Shown in pieces: positions 21,214-31,735 of a DNA stretch of 64,000 nt. How positions within the stretch are numbered: position 1 is the stretch's first letter; each line of letters begins with the position of its first letter. This DNA comes from Ryuthela nishihirai (taxonomy: Eukaryota > Arthropoda > Arachnida > Araneae > Heptathelidae). The DNA is taken from assembly GCA_038380435.1 (NCBI GenBank), contig JAWZYU010000028.1, positions 26,210,201-26,274,200 on the forward strand, written 5' to 3'. Both the position numbers and the translations under genes were made by a program. The notes below the pieces were generated by a model, which did not search any database, was not told the origin of the DNA, and saw only the letters and a program-made list of their open reading frames with translations.

Positions 21214-22245
21214 GTGGATAATCCTAACCACAAGCCATTGCAGGTACCTGAACCTCACTTAGCTAGATGGGTATCGTCAAGCCTAAACTGGAGTAATGTG
21301 TCTCAGGCAGGCCATATGACTCTTGAAAAAGTCTACTTGAAAACGTGGTGCGTAAAGTTCCTACCAGTATTGGTGGCTTCAGCCTTCAGCAGAGGAGGAA
21401 CGGGTCTTTGCCCCATGCCTGCGATCAGAGGACTGATTCATATTGTTGGCCCTACCTATCTCAATAAACCTAGTTTCTATAAATATATTACTCATCAATT
21501 TCTCTCTGCAGGAACGTGGAACGTGAGGACATTATACAGAGATTATTCTCTTAATGTCCTCGCACAGGAATTCCAGCGCTGTAACCTAGATATTCTAGGC
21601 TTGCAAGAGACCAGATGGACAGGTAAAGGTGAGATACTTAAAAATAACTTTAAATTTCTCTTTACAGGGAGGGAGGATGGACAGCATCACGAATGCGTGG
21701 GTCTGCTTCTCAGCAGACATGCTAGTGATGCTCTTTTAGGATACGAGTGCATTAATGAAAGGTTTCTTACAGCAAAATTTCAGACAATAATTAAAGACTT
21801 GAATGTTATCTGCTGTTATACCCCCACTGAGGATGCTGATGAGGATGAAAAGGATAGGTTTTACGGACAACTTCAGGATATTTTGAATTCTGTCAAGAAA
21901 GGAGATATTACCCTTGTTCTAGGTGATTTCAATGCCAAAGTTTGTACTGACTCTGACCTTTCGCGAGGAGTAATAGGCCCTTTTGGTATTGGTAGCTGCA
22001 ATGGCAATGGGCAACGTCTCATACAGGTAAGTAAACTCAATGGTTTCAGAATAACTAACACTTATTACAAACACCGCAACATACATAAGTACTAATGGGT
22101 TTCACTCGATGGGCTGCATAGGAATATGATTGATTATATATTAATAAACAGCAAATGGGCTAGTTCTGTTAGGAATACCAGGTCATATAGTGGAGCTGAA
22201 ATTGGATCTGACCATTACCTTGTTAAAAGTGTCTTGCAACTTAAA
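21214..22245 (+). pseudogene. RTE-like endonuclease domain, nearly intact
   Basis: The longest open frame in the window (21214-22095, 293 codons). From about 21511 it reads GTWNVRTLYRDYS, NLDILGLQETRW, ICCYTPTEDADEDEKDRF and LVLGDFNAKV. These give the Asn, the Glu of QETR and the Asp-x-Asn of GDFNAK expected for the endonuclease that nicks target DNA. After a stop at 22095 the frame continues with IDYILIN and GAEIGSDHYLV, supplying the SDH motif. Upstream codons before 21511 have no family match and may be untranslated leader that happens to be open. Confidence 0.85.
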
Positions 22246-22249
22246 CTTT

Positions 22250-23800
22250 AAAAGTGTTGTGCTAGGGTTAAAAAATTTACTTTTAATACTGAAGCTCTGA
22301 AAGACCCAGTTATAGCCAAAGCTTACCATGATAGGTTACTTAGTCATTATGACAGTCATGGTATGCTTACTACTGAAGTTGAGGAAGAATGGGACCATTT
22401 TAAACAGGCTTTTTTGGAAACTAACAGTACTCTTTAAGGGAAAAAGGAGCAGAGGAGCCAGAATTATCTGAGTGATAAGGCACGTGAGCTTATTTCAGAA
22501 AGAAAGAACTGCAGGATTGTCCTTAATCAATACCCTATTAGTCCTAATAGAAAGCATTACAGAGAACGTAATAAACATGTAAAGGATCAGTTTGCTGCTG
22601 ATAAGAATCTTTGGCTTGATGGCTTGGGTGACAAAGCTGAAGAAGCAGTTAGACATTACAACAGCAGAGCTGTACCAGATAGTTAATGTTTTGTGTGGTA
22701 GAAAACGAATATATATATATATATAGGAATTGAAGGATAAACAAGGTAAGGTTATAGAAGGTGAAAATTCTGTCATGGCTTGGTGGGCTGAGCATTTCAG
22801 TGATGTTCTGAACAATGTGGTTAGTTCTACTCCCATTGTTTGCAATGATGATAGATGCATTGGTGGCTTTAATGTATGATAGATGCATTGGTGGCTTGCA
22901 ATGATGATAGATGCATTAGTGGCTTTAATGGCTCTATCAAAATCTGAAGTTATTTTAGCTGTTTCTAAACTTAAACTACATAAATTGCCAGGGGTAGATG
23001 AAATTACTACGGAAGTGCATAGAGCTAGGAATGTTTCTGTTACCACTTGGATGACTGAAATTTTGAATATCTTTTATGATAAAGGCATAGTTACTAAGGA
23101 TTTTATCAAAGCTGTTATTTTCCTTATTTTCAAAAGAGGTGATCGCAGTTCTTGTGGTAACTATAGGGGGATCAGCCTACTCTCTATTCCAGGTAAAATT
23201 CTTTCCATGAATGTGCTTAATAGAATTAAGAATCTGGTTGACACTCAATTGCATGTGAACAATGTGGATTCAGAAGTGGTACGGGATGTGTAGATCGCAT
23301 ATTTTTACTTAGGCAGATCCTTGAGAAATATTTGGAGTTTCAGAAATCTTTGGTTGCTAGCTTTGTTGGTTTCAAAAAGGCTTTCTACTCTGTTGATCGT
23401 CATAATTTGTGGTTGATTGTGACATCATATGGTATACCAGACAAGTTAATTAACATAATGGAATCTCTCTATAATAACACTTAGTCGTGTGTGAGTTAGT
23501 CTTGTAGGAATTGGTTTAGCATTACTTCTGATATTCGACAAGGGTGCATTTTGTCTGCTCTTATCTTTATTTTGGTTGTTAATTATGTTATGCGAAATTC
23601 ACTGAAAGGGAAAGATTTTGGCCTTAAATGGTCTGAAGATGAGAAAATTTCTTATTTAAATTATGCTGATAATTTAGCCCTTTTGGGAAATAATGTTGAT
23701 GAGATGAACTCTTTCATTCGAGCTGTTGATCAGACTGGTAGTACAGTAGGTTTGGTTATAAACAGAGAGAAAACTAAAGTGATGAAAATTGGTTAAGCAG
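22250..23800 (+). pseudogene. RTE-like reverse transcriptase remnant with altered YADD
   Basis: The linker AYHDRLLSHYDS (22320-22360) is followed by RT blocks in three frames: SKLKLHKLPGVDEITTEV, FKRGDRSSCGNYRGISLLS, QCGFRSGTGCVDRIF after a frameshift near 23265, FVGFKKAFYSVDRHNLW and DIRQGCILSALIF. The active-site box reads NYADNLALLG (about 23655-23690), so the second Asp of YADD is Asn. The first catalytic Asp of FIDFKKAFD is also lost (FVGFKKAFY). A 20-odd-bp piece containing ATGATAGATGCATT is present three times at 22848-22920. The copy is clearly dead. Confidence 0.85.
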
Positions 23801-24005
23801 GCTGTGATTCAGTTAATCTGAATGGTTGCAGTCTTGAGCAGGTGTCACAGTTTATCTTGGGAGCTATGTAACAGATAATGGTGATGTGCGGCATGAGATT
23901 AACAGACGAATAGGGATTGCTGCCGGGAGTTTTAAATAAGAATCTATGGAGAGTGTGGAGAAATAGGCGTATACACCTAAAGACTAAAATTAGACTGTAA
24001 ATAGT

Positions 24006-24440
24006 TTGGTTCTTTGTAGGGTTAGTTATGATAGTGAAATTTGGATGCTGTGTAAACAAGATAACAGGAAATTAGATGCTTTCGATTCTAGATGCCTACA
24101 TATTATCTTAGGTTTTAGGTGGTTCAACTTTGTAACTAATCATGAGGTTAGGCAAAGGAGTCGGCAACGTCCTTTAATCAGCATATTGAGCAGAGAGACT
24201 CCGCTGGTTTGCCCATGTTGCCAGTATGGATAATTGTAGATTGGTGAATAGGGTTATGAAAAGTGTGCCCAAAGGCCCAGAAAGTGGGGGAGACCTAGGA
24301 TGCGGTGGAAATACAATGTCAAACGGGACCTTGTTAGAATTGATGTGCAGTGGCCAGATGCAGCAGATGTAGCTCAGGACAGACTTACTTGGAGAAATAA
24401 ATTGCACGGTCTGGTTGGATCTCCGTAGCCCATTACTCCT
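24006..24440 (+). pseudogene. RTE-like C-terminal domain remnant
   Basis: Reads VSYDSEIWMLCKQDNRKLDA and FDSRCLHIILGFRW, matching the Y.SE.W......KL.AFE.RCLR.ILG block found after the thumb in RTE-type elements, then a broken R.P..R(W)-like ending. The same stretch is the part re-used at 42735-42930 and inverted at 45890-46200. Confidence 0.75.
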
Positions 24441-24756
24441 TGAGGATGATAATGATGATGAAAGTAAATTAGTGGAATTTTGTAAAATGAAATTGCAGTA
24501 GTCTAATAGACTGCTTTCACTGTATTGGACAAAAATAGCATAGTTTAATAGCAAGGGATTTACGACCAGGGTGGGATTATTTTTGGTTGAAAGGACTCTG
24601 AGAGAATTTTTTGCAAGGTCTTGGGTTGCTGTAGGTAATTATAGTTGACGATGCCTACATGTTGCAATTGTTAAACACATATAATAGAAAATTTCGGTGT
24701 TCAGTATTTGAAGAGCATGAAAGCTTAAATATTTATCAACGGCATTATCAGTCTTA

Positions 24757-25075
24757 AGAAGAGGGTTAGCTCAATTGGTAATGCAGCAAAAGCAGATCTT
24801 TTGCAATGAAACTCGTCTGACCAGACTTGTAATTGGAGGATTGAATCTAAACTCTGCATTAAGGTTTTTTTTTTACCTGCAGCCTGGCTTTTTGACAAGT
24901 GGACATTCCAGACATCCAGGACCAAGGGGACCACTGCATAAAGTCGCATATGATGGATGGCCTTGTTGGTAGGATACAATCTGTATCCTAACAACTGTCC
25001 AAGTCCTGGAGGCTTGGACAGCTCTTAGGACCCATGCCCCATAAAATGCGGCTTGGACCGCTGTTAGTAGACAGC
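24757..25075 (+). mobile_element. Candidate SINE family D
   Basis: Begins GGGTTAGCTCAATTGGTAAT, a good tRNA A box. GGATTGAATCT (24838-24848) may be a degraded B box. The body holds ATCCAGGACCAAGGGGACCA, GATGGCCTTGTTGGTAGGAT and GTCCAAGTCCTGGAGGCTTG. Only one other copy (44850-45172, inverted) is seen, and it belongs to the same duplicated block, so independent mobility is not shown. Confidence 0.45.
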
Positions 25076-25117
25076 CACTGACTGAGACACCCCCATACAG
25101 GGTGTCTCAGTCAGTAG
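25076..25117. repeat. 16-bp perfect hairpin at a SINE junction
   Basis: ACTGACTGAGACACCC and GGGTGTCTCAGTCAGT flank a 6-7-base loop. In arm B (44833-44850) the corresponding site has only one half, so the hairpin was lost there or gained here. Confidence 0.8.
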
Positions 25118-25277
25118 TGCACCAATCTCGTAATTTGCAATTACTTGGTTGGAGTCCCATCTGGGCCAGCTTTGAGAGGGTGTCCCCTCCCCCTCAACCT
25201 TCTCTGAACACTCGGGTCCTTGTGACCTACCCGTTATGTACGAAAATGTGCCATTCAGGTAAAACAATTCAAACTGA
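25097..25277 (+). mobile_element. SINE family A with large internal deletion
   Basis: The head (GTCTCAGTCAGTAGTGCACC, CTCGTAATTTGCA) and the tail (CCCCTCAACCTTCTCTGAAC to TCAGGTAAAACAATTCAA) are present, but the middle third with CACGTTAAAGAAC is missing. The inverted partner at 44670-44842 has the same deletion, so the deletion predates the arm duplication. Confidence 0.8.
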
Positions 25278-25675
25278 AACATTTGGGCAGCAATAAGACA
25301 GACAGATATACTTATTCTGAAAGAAATCTTGTGGATACAAAATGATTAGATCGTCAGATAAGATGTAGAAGAAAGTGTTTGAAATATTTTACAACAAGTA
25401 TCAAAAAGAACTTAGACTAATGGATGGCTCAACTTTCCAAGCGATTAAAACATATAGGACGATTTTTTCCTCCTAAGTTATAGAATTTATTCTTTTCAAA
25501 TTCAATCCACAAAATACAGTGAGTCCAACATGTAATGGTGGGGTTTCGGGAAGCACTTTCTGCGATATACAAAAAGAGCATCACGTTGAATGATGCACAT
25601 GCACATTCCCTGACTCAAAGAGTTTCACAGGTAGGACATAAAACGCTGTAATTGGATTTCCACAATCCCCGTGAT

Positions 25676-26918
25676 TACTTTCAAGACAACCTGGCGACCC
25701 CCCACTAGTGCTTTCCCCCATTGACGTCACCGCCCACTTTCGACCACGCCCCTAATTAATAATCATTAATTAATTAATCCCCTTTATTAAAAAACCCCTC
25801 ATCCCCCCCCCCTTTTAACCCCTGGTGCCATCTAGTGACTATGAGGAATACTATTCATAGAAAACCCCTATTTTAGTCGTAATTTTCCAAGTCCAACTAA
25901 ACTTTAGTTTGTCAACGATCGGATGACGCAAGTCTCCGAATTATTGCAGGGGTGACAACCTCGCACAGAAAGGGACGATGCAATCTTCAATCACAAAGTC
26001 CCCATTTTTTAATACCTCTCATTAAATCACCCCGCTTATCAGAATTCGCTCCCCTTTATTAAAAATCAAAAGGTCCCTCTATTAAAACTTCACCAAACTC
26101 CTTTGGTATTCACGTTCATCAGAAATTTTCCAAGTCCGCTAATCAACTCACAAAGCTGTATATTACGAATTTTTATTCCTTAGTAATTAAACACATTAAA
26201 ATTCCCTCCCCTTTATTAAAAATCAAAAGTTCCCTTTATTAAAACTTCACAAATGCCCATCCTTTCACAAGTTCACTAGACATAGAAAATCAACTCACAA
26301 AGTTGTATATTCTCTGTATTTATTCCTAAGTAGTTAACCACTTATCAAAAACTCCATCCCGCATCATTAAAAACCCCTGGTCGACCCTTCACATGGTAAA
26401 TCAGTTTTCTCTATGCGCATTTAATTGGTGTCATCCAACTTCATGTATTAAAAAAAAATAAGATAAAAAAAAAAATCCTTCCCCACGCAGTGATTTGAAC
26501 TGCTTCCTTGGTGTCCACGTTCATCTGAAATTTGCCAAGTCCCCCGCTAAACTTTGGGTGTCAACCCCTCGCTGAATGGTTGATGCAATCCTTGAACAAG
26601 GTCCCCGTATTTTGCGAGTTCGACCTTCACTAGAAGAAGGACTATCCCGCAGTAACTGTCTCACAGAAAATAAAAAAATGCTATTGAGGTAAAAAATGAA
26701 TTAAAAAAATATCTGATTTTATTCGTCATGATGAAAAATATTGAAGGTAATAGGGTATGTGTGACATAAAATATTCGTGTTCGGATCCTCACCCCGGACC
26801 ACGTTTTACTGATGGGTGGTTAAGTCCTAGGAAATTAAAAAATTCCAAACGGGGAATCACAAGGGTTTTATTGACGGATGAATCTTGGATCTGCGCTGCT
26901 TTCATATCGGGTCTTACA
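25676..26918 (+). repeat. Left terminal inverted repeat (1.24 kb)
   Basis: It has C- and T-rich tracts at the outer part (near 25795-25815), then repeated modules of TCCC.TTTATTAAAAA separated by CAACTCACAAAG.TGTATAT. No coding frame. The outer limit rests on where similarity to the right arm and to the solo arm stops. Confidence 0.75.
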
Positions 26919-29900
26919 ACATGAAAACTCACTTGCACCCTTGACCGCTGCTTTAGAACCCAAAATATTTACAAGTCCACAGGCTGTTCTCTGCATTCCC
27001 AATTCTCCCTTTATGATAGGTCAACGTTTCAGTGTACCCCATGTAGACTGTTGAAAATATGCGCCCTAAGCCTCCAAGAGCTGATGTCGTCAGATATCTG
27101 TGTGCCCGCATCAGGACTTGTCTTGGAAAGTGATTTTATGTTTGTCTCAATTACTCTCCACCGTTACGCGACATGGTTTAAAAATACTTATTACAGTTGT
27201 ATCCTCAGTACGGGGAAGTAACACTACTATGAAGAAAAATCAGCTATGGGAGTAATCATTAATCTACAATCGCTCACACAGTTTTTAAAAATCTTCTCTT
27301 CCACCTTTTATCAGCGAACGTGCAGACACTGATGAAATTCACGTTGCGGCATCAGTTACATGCTTCTACAGGGTAAATTCTGTAAAGACTACACAGCAGA
27401 ATGCTAAAAGTAGAATTCACACGTTTCCGTAAGAAACGCAACACGAATGCGTGTTAATAGAGGACAATAGTTTTAACAATTACCTACTGTAAAAAATAAT
27501 AAGTCTCACTGAAGCATATCCTTCTCAATATACCGGGGGGTAATCCATCGAAATGAGAAAGCTTCGGCCCAACATGAAAATCCAACTATATGTTCTGATC
27601 GGGTCTGTCCTGTACTTATGCCGTTGTTCGCACGTACAAGAAGCGACGTATCTAAGAATTCCTTCTCCCCCGCTTCGACGCTCTTGCGCATTCTTCTACT
27701 AATCATTGTTACGTGACTTTAAAGAGATGTTGGGAGACGAGCGGGCACACAGGCTGCCCACCCGCTGATGAAAGGTCAAGGGTCAACTCAAGCGCTGACC
27801 TATGGAAACCTGATAAACGAAACATGTCTAATTTCTTGTGAGAACCACTCATGTCTTATCCCCATCAAAGATCTTTTGAACAAAGTTAAATAATTACTGT
27901 TTCCTGTCGAATGCTACACTTTATCAGAACTCCATGTGGGGTGCCTTCGGATCTTAAGTTATCACGTTCTCCAAACGTTCAGCTGATTTTACAAGGTCGA
28001 CATCACAATTAAAGTATGTAGCGGTTACAGGGAGAATATGGTCTGATCTCGTACTTTAGAAAAGGGAACAATTGTTAACCCTATTACGACTAAGGGAAGC
28101 ATTTTTTACATTATAAAATTGGTGATTGTCGTATTTAATTATAACCTTATCTGCATTTTTATACAGAATGTCAAAATAGAACGTATCCTGAATGCAATTA
28201 CGTAAACGGGAAAGTTTAGAAAAAAAAAAGAACTGTCAGGACGCATAATATATATATTATGTGCAATGTCCATCTTTGCTTCACAACCAAAAGAAATTGC
28301 TTCGCAGAATATCATAATTAGCACATCATTTTGTATAGTAATTTTATTTCATAATTTTGTATTATTTTAGTTAACATTTTGTTCTAATAAACCAATAAAT
28401 AAAAGACATTGCATAATAAGCCTAACTATAATTTGTGTTACCTTTATAGTCCATTGGGAAAAATATTTCCCACAAAATTCCAAAAAAACTACACATCGTT
28501 ATGTATTTTTCTTATGATTTTTATTTATTTTACGTCTAAACAAACTAAAATAAACAGTTACATACTAATATTTACTCTTAGAAACCTTATGGTCCTGAAA
28601 GGGTTAATGTCATAAGAAATTGTGACGTATAATTCAGTGGAAAACCTTAAAACGAAATCTTTAACATTATTCACAGCGTCCTTTGTTAGGTGATAGTATT
28701 AACATCCTTATGCGCTCTCACTTCAAATTTTCATATGATATTCTGGGGTTACGTTTCAACTTTTATTTTTTCCAACGGCAATAATGCGCAGTTTCTGTGG
28801 AACGCTGGTGACTTCGATGCAAAAGACGATCCTTCTCACACTAACGATATGACTTTGCTAAAAAACAAACCTGGAATCCCATAGACAATAAAGAAATAAA
28901 AAGTCATTAAAACCGTGAATGGACTTATGTGAAACGTAATGTACTGAGCTTGACAACATTAATATAGATAGGGATCCTCGCTTGTTTTCTCTATACTATC
29001 ATAACCCTCGATGCTTGAGAAATTATCAAAGATGAATAGAGCTCTTTTAAGTTCTGACCACACAATCTTCTGAGTTAATTCTGCTGTAGATGTTGTCAGG
29101 ATCACAAGGGATGTTTTGCACATTCAAGGACTTTCTCAGACATTCGTTAATCAAAGTGTCTATCTACGCATCAGACTCATCATTACACAGACAAACTACC
29201 TATCCATAGGTTGTGTAAACATTTAGAATAAAAAACTGAGTTTGCTTCACTATCATACAATCTCATAACTTAATTTTCAGATGCACGTTTCTTCATAGAA
29301 TCGTAAACTCTCAATATCTATGCATTTCCTCACACATCTCGCAAGATAAATAAAGTTCAATCACTGATTCATCTTCCCTATCTGTATATTTACTTTCTAA
29401 TAAACCAAACTTTAACGACCAAAGTACGTAATTCGCAAGCATCATCAGATTATTACTGCTTAGGTTGAAAATCTCACAATAGCCTATTCAGTACTTTTAA
29501 CACAACCGATACAGCCACAAGTTACGATGACCAACATCTGTCCCATAGACAGCAGGTTAGTAACATAGATCCATAGTAAGACATGAACGTTGTTTACATG
29601 CCAAGATTCCCACATCCTCTCATCCCTTCTACAGGGTCGTGTGAAAGGTAACAGTCAGATAGTTGTATTTTAAAGATACACCGAACACACTCTTACTTGC
29701 CACACTCACACTTTACATTTCCTAATGTATGAAAAGGAAAGCGCGAACAGTCATTCTTTCACAATAAGTCAATGTTGACTGCATTAAATATGATTCGAAC
29801 GAAAGACAATCTGAATAGGCGCTTTTGTTTGTAAATAAAATTCTGAAATCTCACTGTTTATAAGAAAACAACAATATTTTCAGTATTTCCATGAAAAGTC

Positions 29901-31735
29901 GGGTCCCAGAATCGATCCGCTAGACCTAACTTTGCATTCACTGACTTCAGCATCCGATAAAACGTAACGTAAGCTCTCTCAACGGTTATTCCAAGGCACT
30001 ATCTCTTTTCAGATTTCCCAGCCCCCTCGGGTTTGAATAAGTGCATAAGTGTGGGTGAAGGTGGTTAGCTGCAGACACAAGAAAAAAAAAATAGGGTGTT
30101 TCGCTACAATCTAACTATGGCTACAATAAAGCACTGTTCAGTTATTTTTCCCTATTTCTATACTAGTGTGGAATTCTTAGAACAAGTGGTACAATGTTTG
30201 TGTAAAAGTGGTTAGGACAAACACAAGTTTTTTGATAATATTATGTATCTTGTTCGGAAATAACACTGTCTATGGAGCATTACTCCTGTACATACCATAA
30301 GCATAATGCCTTGTGATTGTAAGAGTTCACAGAACCGATAGACACTACTTTGCGTTTACAGGACCTAACGTATATAGTCTTTCATACTTCAAACTCAATC
30401 ATCAAGTCAATCAATATTGCAGAAGTAAGATTGAGAATGAAAGGAGAAGTGATAGAGAAGCGAAAGAAAAGCACATCACCCAGCATTCTCACATTAAAAG
30501 AAAAGCATTAAACATTAAAAGAAAACGTAAGCATTCATCACCTCAAAACAGATAAGACAGAGGGCGCTATGTGCCAGCTTGAAAAGCAGCAAGAAGGCTA
30601 GTAACCATGGTTTAACCATTCATTTTTTAAGTGTTAGGACGTTCATGTTACAATTTCTTGGAACAACGTTCATAGCTAGTGAAGATACAAGTCTGCAACA
30701 TTCACTCTTCTGTGTAAGCATGTGAACATTACATTTCAGCTGTATGTGAACCAAACATTCAGTTGAGAAGAATATTTAAAAACATCAGTGTGAACTCATG
30801 GATACATAAAGCGTGTCTCCTTCTTGTGTCTCTAGATATCTATATACTATTCTTATGAGCACAAAATATAGTACTTTCGGAGGAAGATGAACCCTGTATC
30901 AGTTTAAAAAAAAAAGATTTTTGTGTGTTTTGGACGTTTAACCAGCGCCATCTTGTGAGAAATATGTTCACTATCCGATTCGAGTAAACGTAAGACAACA
31001 GCTGTCTGTTTATGAATGATTATGTATGTATTATTATGTATGTATTATATTATTATGTTTCTCTGATCTTATGCAAAGTATTTTCATTTTTATGTGGTGT
31101 GTGGTGTTATACATAAGTGTATGCATACATCCATGCGATGGACTAAGTTTTTCTCCATATTGTGTCACGCACTTGTTTTCGTCTCTGTATATGTGTTAAT
31201 TGTATGTGCGTGTGTGTGTTGCATGTGTGAGTGTGCTTTCGTGTTTGTTACTGTGAATCGGATGTGTGTGAGTGTGTGGGTGTTTCTATGAATCGTCTGT
31301 TCAAACATGTTGTCACTTGCTGGCTACAGAAGAAGCTAGCAATTTACAAACCTCATCAGATTGGCACTATAGCTCTATTAGGAAATTTCATCGAAAAGAC
31401 ACTAAACAGATAAGTTTACTAAAGATGTACGCTTGCATACATTTTTCAGATTCTTTTACCTTTCTCGATTCTGTTAAGTAGAACAATGAAACAGCATTGC
31501 AGGAAAAAATCTTTTATTCATACACTAAGAAATTACAATGACGACCCATCAGATATAGAACAGAAATTACTCTTCTACAGTTGTGTTTTTAATATCAGTA
31601 CGAATTAGATCTCGACCAATGGTAGGCTATTGTCACATGGCATCAAAATTTTTAGGTATAAGTAGGTACACTCAATGTCATAGTTTTGCAGTACTGAAGT
31701 GTTAACGATGGCTTGTGTTCACTCTGAAAGTAACG
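26919..31735. other. Core of the long-TIR element, no recognisable gene
   Basis: 4.8 kb with even AT-rich composition. The longest frames are under 85 codons, for example 27506-27706 (minus) and 30313-30555 (plus, Lys/Arg-rich C-terminus). The frame at 28690-28884 gains a stop in the second copy (TAC to TAA), which argues against it being a gene. A GT-rich stretch lies at about 31197-31285. I recognise no transposase, integrase, polymerase or exon with splice sites. Confidence 0.55.
31197..31285 (+). repeat. GT-rich microsatellite-like stretch
   Basis: Repeated TGTGTGTG and GTGTGAGTGTG. The second copy (about 55377-55475) has one extra module containing TGCATGTGTGCG, a length difference typical of slippage. 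Confidence 0.75.

Larger units (their letters stand above)
20750..24462 (+). mobile_element. RTE-like LINE, copy 2, nearly full length but inactive
   Basis: The 5' end CTGTAAATGGTAGTTAGGCA coincides with the 5' end of the inverted copy (12511), so both appear to keep the true start. The order is a 5' untranslated region with long T tract, an AP-type endonuclease, a linker, a reverse transcriptase and a C-terminal domain. The 3' end is GATGATAATGATGATGAAAG, a short trinucleotide tail as in RTE and BovB elements. Frameshifts and stops occur throughout. Parts of its 3' third recur at 42735-42930, 45863-46200 (inverted) and 50743-50990. Confidence 0.88.
24115..27005 (+). repeat. Large inverted repeat, arm A (partner 42943-46200)
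   Basis: The whole run (RTE tail, 24463-24756, SINE D, short SINE A, spacer, left TIR of the long element and 87 bases of its core) is found in reverse complement at 42943-46200, about 16 kb away. Identity is roughly 93-95% by eye. Arm B carries an extra SINE at 45381-45770. Confidence 0.85.

Noticed and set aside
21214..21510. Extra N-terminal domain of the RTE-like endonuclease
   Set aside because: The open frame upstream of GTWNVRTL shows no motif, and the other copy does not keep it open, so it is probably leader sequence.
27506..27706. Protein-coding gene in the core of the long-TIR element
   Set aside because: 66 codons, no family match. Conservation with 51691-51897 is no higher than for the surrounding DNA and includes amino acid changes.
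28690..28884. Small secreted-type protein
   Set aside because: The second copy has a stop (TAA for TAC) in the same frame, and there is no supporting motif.
30313..30555. Lys/Arg-rich 80-residue protein
   Set aside because: The basic tail comes from AAAG-rich DNA. The changes between copies are amino acid altering and there is no splice or family evidence.
31094..31481. Cys-rich protein reads near the GT-rich stretch (also 55263-55668)
   Set aside because: The Cys and Val content is a by-product of GTGT repeats read in frame. Copy lengths differ by slippage.
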